A DNA stretch of 64,000 bases. It comes from Bacteroidales bacterium. GTDB taxonomy: Bacteria > Bacteroidota > Bacteroidia > Bacteroidales > UBA12077. Where the stretch lies: the NCBI GenBank assembly GCA_016342685.1, contig JAEINU010000001.1, forward strand, positions 1,160,920-1,224,919, read 5' to 3'. The notes beneath the pieces were generated by a model. That model made no database searches. It had not been told where the DNA came from and saw nothing but the letters and a program-made list of their open reading frames with translations. The translations under genes and the position numbers were made by a program. Positions 47,491 through 57,339 of the stretch are shown here, in pieces. How positions within the stretch are numbered: the first letter of the stretch is position 1; each line of letters begins with the position of its first letter.

Positions 47491-48903
47491 TTGAAATCTT
47501 TCACGAAATATAAAAAACTATTTCTGATAGTTTTAATACCTATGTTTATAATAGGTTGTGCTACTTATTATACCAAAAATATTGAATTTCAAAATTATTT
47601 AGCTCAAGGAGATTTCAACAAAGCGAATGTTTGGTTAAATAAGAACACAAAAGATTCCGACGGCAAAAACAAATTACTGTATTATTTAAATCGAGGTTAT
47701 GTTTCCTGGATTTTACAAGATTATAACGAAAGCAACAAAAACTTTGCAATTGCAGAAAATGTAATTGAAGATTACATTCAAAATTACTATCTCGATGCAT
47801 TAACCCTTATTTCAAATCCAACCATTAAACCTTATAAACCGGAAGATTTTGAAGTTGTGATGCTTAATTATTTTATGGCTTTAAATTATTTACAACTAAA
47901 TCAGTTCGAAGATGCAATTGTAGAATGTAAACGAATTAATATAAAACTGAATCAGTTAAATGATAAATACAAAGATCATAAAAATAGATATCAAAGAGAT
48001 GCATTTGCAAATAACTTAATGGGGATTATATATGAATCGCAGAAGGATTACAACAATGCGTTCATCGCCTACCGAAATGCTTTAGAGATTTACGAAACAG
48101 ATTATAAAGAATATTTTAATATCTCGGTGCCCGATCAATTAAAAATTGATTTATTAAGAACAGCATATCTCACAGGATTTAACGAAGAACTTAAATTTTA
48201 TGAAGGAAAATTTGATGTCCAATACAATCATCAAGAGAATAAAAATGGAGAATTAGTGTTTTTTTGGTTAAATGGTTATGGTCCATATAAATCAGAATCA
48301 AGTATTAATTTTACAAAAATTCCGAATTCAAATCATGGATATGTAACAATGGTTAATAACGAGCACGATCTTTCATTTCCATTATATATTGGAAACAAAT
48401 CTAAAAAGGAAAAAGATGCTTTTGAGGATTTAAGATTTTTCAGGGTTGCATTTCCAAAGTATATGGAACGTAAACCAATATTTACAAGTGCTAGTATAAA
48501 TGCAAATTCTGAGAATTATAAACTTGAACAAGTTCAGAACATTAATGACATTGCCTTTAAAACCTTAAAAGATAGAATGGTTCGAGAAATGGCTTCTGCA
48601 ATTATGCGTTTGGCTACAAAAAAAGCTCTTGAAGCATTAGCAGATGAGCAAGATGAAGGACTTGGGACTTTGTTAAATATTGTAAATACCCTGACCGAAA
48701 AAGCTGACACAAGAAATTGGCAAACACTTCCCTACTCTATTTCATATGCTCGAATTCCTTTAAAGAAAGGAATAAACACTATTAGCCTAGAAACAAATTC
48801 AGCATATACTAATTCCCAAACACATAGGTTTGAATTTGAAGGTAAAAATGATAAAACCTACTTTCATTCATATCATACGATTGCAAGTCATAATTCTAAC
48901 TAA
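47491..48903 (+). CDS. COG3014-like lipoprotein with TPR-like repeats
   Basis: A 470-residue protein starting at TTG 47491. The signal ends in a lipobox (MFIIGC, about C22). The N-terminal half has helical TPR-like repeats (YYLNRGYVSWILQDYNESNK, FMALNYLQLNQFEDAIVECK, NLMGIIYESQKDYNNAFI). The C-terminal half is mixed. The only later in-frame ATG (MFIIGC) would delete the signal, which supports the TTG start. Coupled with the LpoB-like gene; a shared envelope role is inferred. Confidence 0.82.
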   Translation: MKSFTKYKKLFLIVLIPMFIIGCATYYTKNIEFQNYLAQGDFNKANVWLNKNTKDSDGKNKLLYYLNRGYVSWILQDYNESNKNFAIAENVIEDYIQNYYLDALTLISNPTIKPYKPEDFEVVMLNYFMALNYLQLNQFEDAIVECKRINIKLNQLNDKYKDHKNRYQRDAFANNLMGIIYESQKDYNNAFIAYRNALEIYETDYKEYFNISVPDQLKIDLLRTAYLTGFNEELKFYEGKFDVQYNHQENKNGELVFFWLNGYGPYKSESSINFTKIPNSNHGYVTMVNNEHDLSFPLYIGNKSKKEKDAFEDLRFFRVAFPKYMERKPIFTSASINANSENYKLEQVQNINDIAFKTLKDRMVREMASAIMRLATKKALEALADEQDEGLGTLLNIVNTLTEKADTRNWQTLPYSISYARIPLKKGINTISLETNSAYTNSQTHRFEFEGKNDKTYFHSYHTIASHNSN

Positions 48904-48908
48904 AAAAA

Positions 48909-48938
48909 GCTGCTCATCCAATAATTAAGGAGAGCAGC
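48909..48938 (-). terminator. terminator after secA
   Basis: GCTGCTC (48909-48915) and GAGCAGC (48932-48938) form a 7-bp stem with a 16-base loop. On the minus strand T residues follow. It lies between convergent genes, 26 bp after the secA stop. Confidence 0.65.
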
Positions 48939-48964
48939 CAATTAAACAATTTGTATATTCTTCT

Positions 48965-51900
48965 CTAATTGCTCACTTCATTTTTTCCGTGGCAATTCTT
49001 ATATTTTTTACCGCTTCCACATGGGCAAGGTTCATTTCGTCCTACTTTCTTTTCAACTCTAACCGGTTCAGCCTTTTTAGCTTTGTCAGCCTCTGAGCTT
49101 CCACCTCCTTGATCAGGTCGACTTGTCTGTAATTTACTGTAATCTGTTTTACGTCTTTGCTGAGCTTCTCTAACTTTATCAGGATCTTGAGTTGGTATAT
49201 GCCCTTTAACAAGAGTTGCAACTACATCACGATTTACTTTATCCATCATCGTTTTAAACAATTCGAATGATTCAAATTTATAAATCAATAATGGATCTTT
49301 TTGTTCGTAAGTTGCTGCTTGTACCGATTGCTTTAAATCGTCTAATTCACGCAAGTGTTCTTTCCACGAATCATCAATATGAGCTAATATAGCCGATTTT
49401 TGATAAGATTTAACTAAATCTCTACCTTCAGACTCATAAGATTTTTTCAGATTTGTTATTACTTGAATTGTCTTCGAACCATCTGTTACAGGAACTACAA
49501 TATTTTCGTATGTATGTCCACTTTTCTCGAAAACATCTTTTATTACAGGATAAGCCTGTTGAGCAATAGCTTGTTCTTTACGTTTATATGTTTCTAGAAC
49601 TAATTTAAATAATTGATCTGTTAAATCTTCTGCATTACCTTTTAAGAAAGATTCTTGGTTAAAAGGAGGTTCTGTTGAGAAAGTACGTAATAATTCAAAT
49701 TTAAAACCTTCATAATCTCCATTCTCTTGATATTCAGAAACTATACTTTCACAAACATCCGACATCATATTGGCAATATCAACACCTAAACGTTCTCCGT
49801 ATAAGGCATGTTTTCGTTTTTTGTAAATAACTTCACGTTGTGAATTCATAACATCATCGTATTCTAAAAGTCGCTTACGAATACCAAAGTTGTTTTCTTC
49901 TACTTTCTTCTGCGCACGTTCTATCGATTTAGAAATCATTGAATGCTGAATAACTTCACCCTCTTTTAATCCAAGTCGATCCATTATTCCTGAGATACGA
50001 TCTGAACCAAACAAACGCATTAAATCATCTTCCAAAGAAACAAAGAATTGAGATGATCCTGGATCACCCTGACGTCCTGAACGCCCACGCAGCTGTCTGT
50101 CTACACGACGAGATTCATGACGTTCTGTACCAACTATTGCCAAACCTCCTGATTCCTTAACTTCTGTAGAAAGCTTTATATCAGTACCACGTCCAGCCAT
50201 GTTTGTTGCAATCGTAACGTTTCCTGACCTACCTGCTTCAGCAACAATATCAGCTTCGCGTTGGTGTAGCTTTGCATTTAATACATTATGTTTAATGCCT
50301 TTTATTTTTAGCATTCTGCTTAACAATTCCGAAATTTCAACAGATGTGGTACCAACTAAAACAGGTCTACCCGCTTTCGTTAAATCAACAACTTCGTTTG
50401 CTACAGCATTATATTTCTCACGCTTTGTTTTAAAAACAAAATCTTCGTGATCTCCTCTTGTAATTGGTCTATTTGTAGGAATAACAACTACATCTAATTC
50501 ATAAATATCCCAGAATTCTCCTGCTTCAGTTTCAGCCGTACCAGTCATACCAGCAATCTTGTTGTACATTCTAAAGTAGTTCTGTAATGTAATTGTTGCA
50601 AATGTTTGAGTTGCAGCTTCCACTTTAACTCGTTCTTTTGCTTCAATTGCCTGATGCAATCCATCAGAATATCTACGGCCTTCCATAATACGACCTGTTT
50701 GCTCATCAACAATTTTCACTTTATTGTCAATAACAACGTATTCTGTATCTTTTTCAAATAATGAATAAGCTTTAAGTAATTGATTTATTGTATGAACACG
50801 CTCCGACTTGATTGCATAATCCTGAAGCAATTTATCCTTTTTTTCTACCTTCTCTGACTCACTCAAATCTGATTTTTCCAGATCAACAACTTCCGACCCT
50901 ATGTCTGGAAGTATAAAAAACTCAGAATCATCTGATTTAGATGTAATTAAATCGATACCTTTATCTGTTAACTCGATTGAATTATGTTGCTCGTCAATAA
51001 TAAAATTAAGCTCATCTGTAACCTTATACATATTCTTACTTTTATCTTGCATATAAAAGTTTTCAGTTTTATGCATAAGAGATTTATTACCTTCTTCGGA
51101 TAATAATTTTATAAGAGCTTTAGTTTTTGGTAATCCTTTATAAGCTTGAAGTAATAAGAACCCAGCTTTTTCAGTATTATTATCATTTAATTCTTTACGT
51201 GCCTCGGCTAAAATCTGATTAATTAATTTGCGCTGTGCTTCTGCAAGTACTTCAACTTTAGGTTTTAACTCATCGAATAACTGGATATCACCTTTTGGAA
51301 TTGGACCTGAAATAATTAATGGTGTTCTAGCATCATCAACTAAAACCGAGTCAACTTCATCGACTATAGTGTAGTTATGTTTACGCTGAACCAGATCATC
51401 TGGATTAATTGCCATGTTATCACGCAAGTAATCAAATCCAAACTCATTATTTGTTCCGTAAGTAATATCTGAGTTATATGCTTTTCTTCTGGCTTCTGAG
51501 TTTGGATCGTGTTTATCAATACAATCAATCGACATTCCATGGAATTGATAAATTGGCCCCATCCACTCAGAGTCACGTTTTGCCAAATAATCGTTAACAG
51601 TTACAACATGAACACCTCTACCTGTTAATGCATTTAAGAATACAGGTAAGGTTGCAACTAAAGTTTTACCCTCACCAGTCGCCATCTCTGCAATTTTACC
51701 TTGATGTAAAACAACTCCACCTATTAACTGAACATCGTAGTGAAGCATTTCCCATTTAACCTCGGTTCCTCCTGCAATCCAAGAATTATAATATTTTGCT
51801 TTTTCACCTACAATTTCTACATTTTCGTAAACTGCTGCTAAATCTTTGTCGAAATCAGTTGCTGTAACTTCAATGTAATCATTTTCTTTAAATCTTCGTG

Positions 51901-52261
51901 CTGTATCTTTTACAATAGAAAATACTACAGGTAATATGTCATTTAATTTTTCTTCAAGTTTTTCATCAATTATTTTCTCAATCTTATCAATCTCATCATA
52001 AAATGGCTCTTTATCTAAAACATTAATAGTATCATCTTCAGCTTTTTCCTTTAATGATTTTATTTTATCTGTTTCCTCCTTAACAAAGTTCTGAATTTCG
52101 GCTTTAACCTCAATTGTTTTAGCTCTTAATTCATCATTCGACAATCCAACGATTCCCTCGTAAGCCTTTTTAATAATATCTAAAACAGGGTTGATTTCTT
52201 TTAAATCTCTCTCGGATTTATTACCAAAGAATTTAGTTAGAAGATTATTTACGATACTCAT
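48965..52261 (-). CDS. secA: preprotein translocase ATPase SecA
   Basis: Motor ATPase that drives proteins through SecYEG. It is 1098 residues, long for the family because of Bacteroidota-type insertions in the N-terminal region (about 60-115) and within the first nucleotide-binding domain (about 330-490). Walker A is MATGEGKT (193-200), DEAD-like DEVDS is near residue 298, and motif GRGTDI is present in NBD2. The last 20 residues hold the zinc site [14 protein letters not shown], which contacts SecB and ribosomes. A TACATTTG box lies at 52299-52306 (minus strand). Confidence 0.98.
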   Translation of the reverse strand: MSIVNNLLTKFFGNKSERDLKEINPVLDIIKKAYEGIVGLSNDELRAKTIEVKAEIQNFVKEETDKIKSLKEKAEDDTINVLDKEPFYDEIDKIEKIIDEKLEEKLNDILPVVFSIVKDTARRFKENDYIEVTATDFDKDLAAVYENVEIVGEKAKYYNSWIAGGTEVKWEMLHYDVQLIGGVVLHQGKIAEMATGEGKTLVATLPVFLNALTGRGVHVVTVNDYLAKRDSEWMGPIYQFHGMSIDCIDKHDPNSEARRKAYNSDITYGTNNEFGFDYLRDNMAINPDDLVQRKHNYTIVDEVDSVLVDDARTPLIISGPIPKGDIQLFDELKPKVEVLAEAQRKLINQILAEARKELNDNNTEKAGFLLLQAYKGLPKTKALIKLLSEEGNKSLMHKTENFYMQDKSKNMYKVTDELNFIIDEQHNSIELTDKGIDLITSKSDDSEFFILPDIGSEVVDLEKSDLSESEKVEKKDKLLQDYAIKSERVHTINQLLKAYSLFEKDTEYVVIDNKVKIVDEQTGRIMEGRRYSDGLHQAIEAKERVKVEAATQTFATITLQNYFRMYNKIAGMTGTAETEAGEFWDIYELDVVVIPTNRPITRGDHEDFVFKTKREKYNAVANEVVDLTKAGRPVLVGTTSVEISELLSRMLKIKGIKHNVLNAKLHQREADIVAEAGRSGNVTIATNMAGRGTDIKLSTEVKESGGLAIVGTERHESRRVDRQLRGRSGRQGDPGSSQFFVSLEDDLMRLFGSDRISGIMDRLGLKEGEVIQHSMISKSIERAQKKVEENNFGIRKRLLEYDDVMNSQREVIYKKRKHALYGERLGVDIANMMSDVCESIVSEYQENGDYEGFKFELLRTFSTEPPFNQESFLKGNAEDLTDQLFKLVLETYKRKEQAIAQQAYPVIKDVFEKSGHTYENIVVPVTDGSKTIQVITNLKKSYESEGRDLVKSYQKSAILAHIDDSWKEHLRELDDLKQSVQAATYEQKDPLLIYKFESFELFKTMMDKVNRDVVATLVKGHIPTQDPDKVREAQQRRKTDYSKLQTSRPDQGGGSSEADKAKKAEPVRVEKKVGRNEPCPCGSGKKYKNCHGKNEVSN

Positions 52262-52298
52262 TATATATTAATTTTAAATTTTTATTCTGTTTAATCCA

Positions 52299-52306
52299 CA
52301 AATGTA
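52299..52306 (-). promoter_or_regulatory. putative -7 promoter box of secA
   Basis: TACATTTG on the minus strand matches TAnnTTTG and is 37 bp from the secA ATG. The -33 TTTG is not evident at the usual distance. Confidence 0.45.
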
Positions 52307-52436
52307 ATATTTTCAGATCAATTTTTTTTGTTAAAATTCGTTAAAGCAGTTAAATGTTTTTAAATCATTTCTATTATTATTTACTTTCAAAATTTTAATT
52401 ATTGCCATTCTTTTTTTCGTTTATCGATAAATAAGC

Positions 52437-52444
52437 TAAATTTG
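52437..52444 (+). promoter_or_regulatory. putative -7 promoter box of the lipoprotein-BNR operon
   Basis: TAAATTTG matches the Bacteroidota -7 consensus, 37 bp upstream of ATG 52482. No clear TTTG is seen at 19-21 bp upstream. Confidence 0.45.
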
Positions 52445-52481
52445 TATTCTTTATACATTTTCACTCTAAAAACCTGAATTT

Positions 52482-52943
52482 ATGAAATATCATCCTATTT
52501 GGAAAAATCTATTATTAATATTAATAGTAATATTCCTTATCGATTCGTGCACTTCTAATAAAAAAACAATAACTAATCAACATTCTAATGATACAGATAT
52601 TATTGAAGAAGCAATAAAAAATAATTTTAATGAAACTGATTCAGTATATAGTATATCTAATAATGAAGGAAATCTAGTTTTATATGTTGCTGAGAAGAAA
52701 GAGATGGTTCAAAATTCTATAAACATTAATTTCTTTGTTTATGATAAAGAAAGGAACTCTATAATATATAAAAATAAATATGACAGGGCATCTATAAAAT
52801 GGTATAACAATAATCAACTATTACTTGTAAGAAAACTTGGTATTGTTGATAAACAAACCGGAATGAATATAAAACATTATATAATAGATATTAAAAGCAA
52901 AAAAGTAACAGAACGTATACTTAAACCTGAAAACAATAAATAA
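52482..52943 (+). CDS. small lipoprotein, unknown function
   Basis: A 153-residue lipoprotein (lipobox IFLIDSC). The mature part is a short beta-rich domain (GNLVLYVAEKKEMVQNSIN, INFFVYDKERNSI). I do not recognise the family. It sits 17 bp before the giant BNR-repeat T9SS protein and is probably cotranscribed with it. Confidence 0.72.
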   Translation: MKYHPIWKNLLLILIVIFLIDSCTSNKKTITNQHSNDTDIIEEAIKNNFNETDSVYSISNNEGNLVLYVAEKKEMVQNSININFFVYDKERNSIIYKNKYDRASIKWYNNNQLLLVRKLGIVDKQTGMNIKHYIIDIKSKKVTERILKPENNK

Positions 52944-52960
52944 ACTTAATACTTAAAACA

Positions 52961-55900
52961 ATGAAAAAACTGTACTTAATTTTATTAACCGTAATACTTG
53001 GGGGAACCCTAAGTTATTTTTATTTTCTGGGATCGGATTCCAATAGATCATTTTTAGGAAAAAACTACATTTCTGAAGATGTACGTGAAGAATCAAAGGA
53101 AGCTGGAAAAGCAGATGAATATAGCAAATATTTTAATGCTATTACTACAAAATTTAATAAGAAAAAAAGTAATTATCCTTTCAATTATCGTATCAGTGAA
53201 TTTGACAAAGCTGTTGCAAAAGCTAAAACTAAAGGAAAATTTACAAAAGCTTCAACAATTACATGGACTCAAAGAGGTCCTGCAAATGTAGGTGGAAGAA
53301 CAAGAGGTTTAATTATTGATCCAGACGATGCTACTAATAACACCTGGTTTGCAGGTTCTGTTGCTGGAGGAATATGGAAAACTACTGATGGTGGTTCAAA
53401 CTGGACTTGCCTAACTGATGATTTCCCTAATTTATTTACAGTTTCGTTAGCAATGGCAGAATCAAATCATCAAGTTCTTTATGCTGGTACAGGAGAATTT
53501 AATGGAGCTTTTGAGAATCCTCAAGGTTGTGGAATGTTTAAATCTACTGACAAAGGTGCAAATTGGATTCAGTTAACCAGTACTAGTACTGATGATTTTA
53601 AGTACGTAAATAGAATCGTAGTTGATCCTTCTAATGCTGATATTGTAATTGCAGTAACTGGAACAGGTATACAAAAATCTATTAATGGAGGAACATCATG
53701 GACAGAAGTTTATTCTAGCACAACAGGTGTCGAAGATATAGATGCCGATCCTACTGATTTTAATAAGTTATATGCAACAGAATATGCTGTAGGTGTTGTA
53801 TTATCTACTGATGCTGGTGATAACTGGAATCGTTCAATTGATGGTTTAGAACAAGGAACACGTTATGAGTTAGCAATTAGCCAAGAAAATCCAGCAAAAA
53901 TTTATTTAAGTATAAACAGTGCTACTCCAATGGCATACAGATCAATTGACTATGGTGCTACATGGCAAAAATTTGTAATTGATGGTACTATTCCAGATCT
54001 TTTGGGTCAGGGAGATTATGATAATATAATTGCTGTTCATCCATATGAAGAAGATGTTGCTTTTATAGCAGGTGTTAATATGTACAAAGCAGATTATTCT
54101 AGCCCAGGAACAACTGCGGATTCTGATCCATCAATTTACAGAATTGATCTTGAAGATATAGATTCATATATGAGCTTTATTCCTTTTGGGGGTGCATATT
54201 TAAATGGTGGAATGGAGTTAGGAACAGCTAATGAAGCAACAAATCTAACTGAAGATGATTTTGTTGCTGTAGAAATTCGATTTGGATCTGGAATGTCTCA
54301 AAAGGCACATAGATTTACTGTAGGTGGTGAAGGCTCTGGAGTTGCTCCAAGTGGTTATATTTATGAAGATTATGTTGATGTTCCGTTTGAAGTTTGGGAT
54401 ATCACTAACAATAAACAGTTAATGGCTTCTTTTAGAGATCAAGCAGAAAATAGCATTTTTGATCTTGTTGCAAGAATTGAAGCAGATCCTGCTGTAGGTA
54501 GAGAATATCTTTTTGTAAATGCAGTTGATTATTCAGAAACAGCTTCTTCTGAAATTGCAAAAGACGCAGGACATTCATATAAACAACTTTATTTCTTTTG
54601 GCCAACATTAGCAGAAGGAGGAACTTGGGATGCTGCTAATTTACCTGAATCAAAAATCTCAATTAAGTACGGTACAATAACTGAAATAACAGGAACTCTT
54701 ACAACAGTTGCACATTGGTCTAATGGCCCTAATAGCTATAGTCAAGGAGCAGGAATGGGCACTACAAGCATTCCTGGATTACACCCTGATCATCATAATC
54801 TTATTATGATAAAAACTGATGAAGCAAACGAAAAATTCATTGTAATAAATGCAAATGATGGTGGTTTAGCTATATCAGAAGATGAAGCTGTTACTTTTAA
54901 TCAGTTACCTAACAATTATATTACAACACAATTTTATGGCGTTGCAAAAAGACCTGGTGCCAACGAATACATTGGAGGTATGCAAGACAATGGTACATGG
55001 GCAACTCCTGATGGAGAAAACTCTTCATCAAATACCGATTTTATATTCCATATTGGTGGAGATGGGTTCGAATGTGTTTGGAATACAAATGATGCAGATA
55101 AACTAATAGGTAGTGTATATGAGAACAACTTTAGAAAAAGCACAAATGGCGGTGACAGTTGGACTAGTTCTACAAATGGTATTGCAACAGTAAATCCTTT
55201 TGATGGAGATAGTCAACTTGATGGCCCATTTCTTTCACGAATTTCATATAATAAAAATGCACCGGATGTATTATTTGCTGTTGGTTATAACGGAATTTAC
55301 AAATCAACAAACTTTGCTACTAACTGGAATAAAATAATTATTGATGATGGTTGGAATAGTGAATATTGGACAGAAAGCGAGTATGTTTCTAGTCAGCATA
55401 ATGTTGAAGTTTCATTAGCAAATGAAAATATTGTTTGGGCTGGAGCAGCAATGAACGAAGGTAATGGTTGGAAAATAAATGTTTCAACTGACCAGGGAGA
55501 AACTTTTAGTGCTGTCGCTGAATATAGTGGTGGAGATTTAAGTGGATTTATAAGCGGTATTGCTACACACCCGACAGAAGATTCAACAGCATACATATTA
55601 TTTTCTTTTGCAGAAGAAACTAAAGTTATTCGTACGAAAGATTTAGGACAAACTTGGGAAGACATATCAGGATTTAATGGAAATACTACTAGTTCAAATG
55701 GTTTTCCTGATGTTGTAACTCATTGTCTTGTTGTTATGCCTCACGATCCATCAACAATTTGGGTTGGTACTGATATTGGAATATTCGAATCAACAGACGA
55801 TGGAGCTAATTGGAACTATTTAATTTCTGACTTACCTGCTGTTAGCATTTGGGACATGTTTGTACAAGATGGTCAGGTTGTTATTGCAACACATGGTAGA

Positions 55901-56701
55901 GGAATTTGGTCTGCAACAATTGAAGAATTAGGTTATTTCCCAACATTAAATACAGAATATGCAGGATTCCAAAACATTGATGTTAATGTTGAGTTAATCA
56001 ATGCAGTTGATTCTGTACTAATTTATATGAATGATGATCTTGTTGGTACTGAAAAAACAGTTATTGCTGGAGTAAACGAATTCCAGATTCCTGTTACAAC
56101 AGAAGGTACATTTACAATAAATGTAGAATCGTATAAGTCTGGTGAAGTTTATAATTCTTCTAACAAATCTGTTACTGTTGATTTTAGCCCAGTAATTGCT
56201 CTTGCAAATATTAATGATCAGAATTCTGTAACAATCTCCAGTGATTTTACTGAAGAATACGATTCTATTCAAGTATTTGTAAAAGATGTGTATGATTCTT
56301 CTGTTGAAGATCCTGCATCAGGAGCTTTTTCAACTACTGTTGATTTACCAGAAAGTGGAACTTACGATGTATTTGTTAATGCATATATTGGTGATGTTGC
56401 ATACAAATCGAATACAGAATCTATTAGCTTTACTTTTGTTGGAATCAACTTAAACAAAGCTAAAAGCTTAAATGTATATCCAAATCCAACACAAGGAAAT
56501 GTAAATATTGAATTGCCAGACAATTTTAATGGTAATTATACAATAGATGTATATTCTTTATCTGGATCAAAAGTTTACTCAAAACTTGTTAATAAAAACG
56601 ACAATCAAGTAAACTTAGAAAGCTTAAATAATGGTATGTATATTATCAGACTTGAAAATGATGGTAATGTTTATAGCCAAAAAATAAAGGTTAGAAAGTA
56701 A
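52961..56701 (+). CDS. giant secreted BNR/sortilin-like protein with T9SS type A sorting domain
   Basis: A 1246-residue exported protein. An N-terminal signal-anchor-like segment (YLILLTVILGGTLSYFYFLG) is followed from about residue 100 by WTQRGPANVGGRTRG and about ten Asp-box-like (S-x-D-x-G-x-x-W) repeats, for example TTDGGSNW, STDKGANW, STDAGDNW, TKDLGQTW and STDDGANW. These imply a sortilin/VPS10-like beta-propeller. A non-propeller insertion occupies about residues 380-585. Two beta-sandwich-like domains lie at about 990-1160, and a type A sorting domain at the end (LNVYPNPTQGNVNIELP ... SQKIKVRK). Likely surface-bound through type IX secretion; the enzymatic role, if any, is not clear. 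Ends with a terminator at 56722-56744. Confidence 0.9.
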   Translation: MKKLYLILLTVILGGTLSYFYFLGSDSNRSFLGKNYISEDVREESKEAGKADEYSKYFNAITTKFNKKKSNYPFNYRISEFDKAVAKAKTKGKFTKASTITWTQRGPANVGGRTRGLIIDPDDATNNTWFAGSVAGGIWKTTDGGSNWTCLTDDFPNLFTVSLAMAESNHQVLYAGTGEFNGAFENPQGCGMFKSTDKGANWIQLTSTSTDDFKYVNRIVVDPSNADIVIAVTGTGIQKSINGGTSWTEVYSSTTGVEDIDADPTDFNKLYATEYAVGVVLSTDAGDNWNRSIDGLEQGTRYELAISQENPAKIYLSINSATPMAYRSIDYGATWQKFVIDGTIPDLLGQGDYDNIIAVHPYEEDVAFIAGVNMYKADYSSPGTTADSDPSIYRIDLEDIDSYMSFIPFGGAYLNGGMELGTANEATNLTEDDFVAVEIRFGSGMSQKAHRFTVGGEGSGVAPSGYIYEDYVDVPFEVWDITNNKQLMASFRDQAENSIFDLVARIEADPAVGREYLFVNAVDYSETASSEIAKDAGHSYKQLYFFWPTLAEGGTWDAANLPESKISIKYGTITEITGTLTTVAHWSNGPNSYSQGAGMGTTSIPGLHPDHHNLIMIKTDEANEKFIVINANDGGLAISEDEAVTFNQLPNNYITTQFYGVAKRPGANEYIGGMQDNGTWATPDGENSSSNTDFIFHIGGDGFECVWNTNDADKLIGSVYENNFRKSTNGGDSWTSSTNGIATVNPFDGDSQLDGPFLSRISYNKNAPDVLFAVGYNGIYKSTNFATNWNKIIIDDGWNSEYWTESEYVSSQHNVEVSLANENIVWAGAAMNEGNGWKINVSTDQGETFSAVAEYSGGDLSGFISGIATHPTEDSTAYILFSFAEETKVIRTKDLGQTWEDISGFNGNTTSSNGFPDVVTHCLVVMPHDPSTIWVGTDIGIFESTDDGANWNYLISDLPAVSIWDMFVQDGQVVIATHGRGIWSATIEELGYFPTLNTEYAGFQNIDVNVELINAVDSVLIYMNDDLVGTEKTVIAGVNEFQIPVTTEGTFTINVESYKSGEVYNSSNKSVTVDFSPVIALANINDQNSVTISSDFTEEYDSIQVFVKDVYDSSVEDPASGAFSTTVDLPESGTYDVFVNAYIGDVAYKSNTESISFTFVGINLNKAKSLNVYPNPTQGNVNIELPDNFNGNYTIDVYSLSGSKVYSKLVNKNDNQVNLESLNNGMYIIRLENDGNVYSQKIKVRK

Positions 56702-56721
56702 TACCAAGTTCTTATAAATGA

Positions 56722-56744
56722 AAAAGCCCCTTAATGGGGCTTTT
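56722..56744. terminator. bidirectional terminator between the BNR gene and ferritin
   Basis: AAAAGCCCC (56722-56730) and GGGGCTTTT (56736-56744) form a perfect 9-bp stem with a 5-bp loop, T-run to 56748 on the plus strand and A/T tracts on the other. Confidence 0.92.
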
Positions 56745-56788
56745 TTTTATCTTAATCTGAGATTAAGATACTATTAATTTTTGCAAAC

Positions 56789-57280
56789 TTACTCTGCTCC
56801 TCTTAATCCCATAATATCGCGATCGAAGATATACATGTTCTTTTCACCTAACATTTTTAATTTATCAATTATTGTTTGAACAGAAGCTTCTTCTTCAACT
56901 TGCTCAGTCACAAACCACTGAATCCATCCGTGTGTAGCATAATCATTTTCAGAAATGGCCAATCCAACGATATCATTTATAGATCCAGAGATATACTGTT
57001 CGTGTGCCAAAACTTGATCAAATAATACTTTAATTCCATCAAATTTTGCAGGAGGTTCTTCAAACGAAGGAACTATTGCATGTCCCCCACGCTCGTTAAT
57101 AAAACTTACAAATTTCAACATATGCATACGTTCTTCTTCAGCTTGAGCAAATAACCATTGTGCTATTCCAGCATAACCTTCTGTATCAGCCCATGATGCC
57201 ATAGCTAAATATAAATTTGAAGAATAACCTTCTTTAATGATTTGTTCGTTTAGTTTTTTTTCAATTTTCTGTGTTAACAT
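56789..57280 (-). CDS. non-haem ferritin
   Basis: An iron-storage protein of 163 residues forming a 24-mer shell. Ferroxidase ligands are in the expected places: E17, E50, H53, E94 and Q127. This matches bacterial FtnA rather than bacterioferritin. TATTTTTG at 57318-57325 (minus strand) is a possible -7 element. It is close to and cotranscribed in the same direction as dnaX, but has its own spacer of 59 bp. Confidence 0.95.
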   Translation of the reverse strand: MLTQKIEKKLNEQIIKEGYSSNLYLAMASWADTEGYAGIAQWLFAQAEEERMHMLKFVSFINERGGHAIVPSFEEPPAKFDGIKVLFDQVLAHEQYISGSINDIVGLAISENDYATHGWIQWFVTEQVEEEASVQTIIDKLKMLGEKNMYIFDRDIMGLRGAE

Positions 57281-57339
57281 AATTTCTGAGTTTTATTTTA
57301 ACTTACTAAATATTAAACAAAAATAGGTAATTTTAATAA

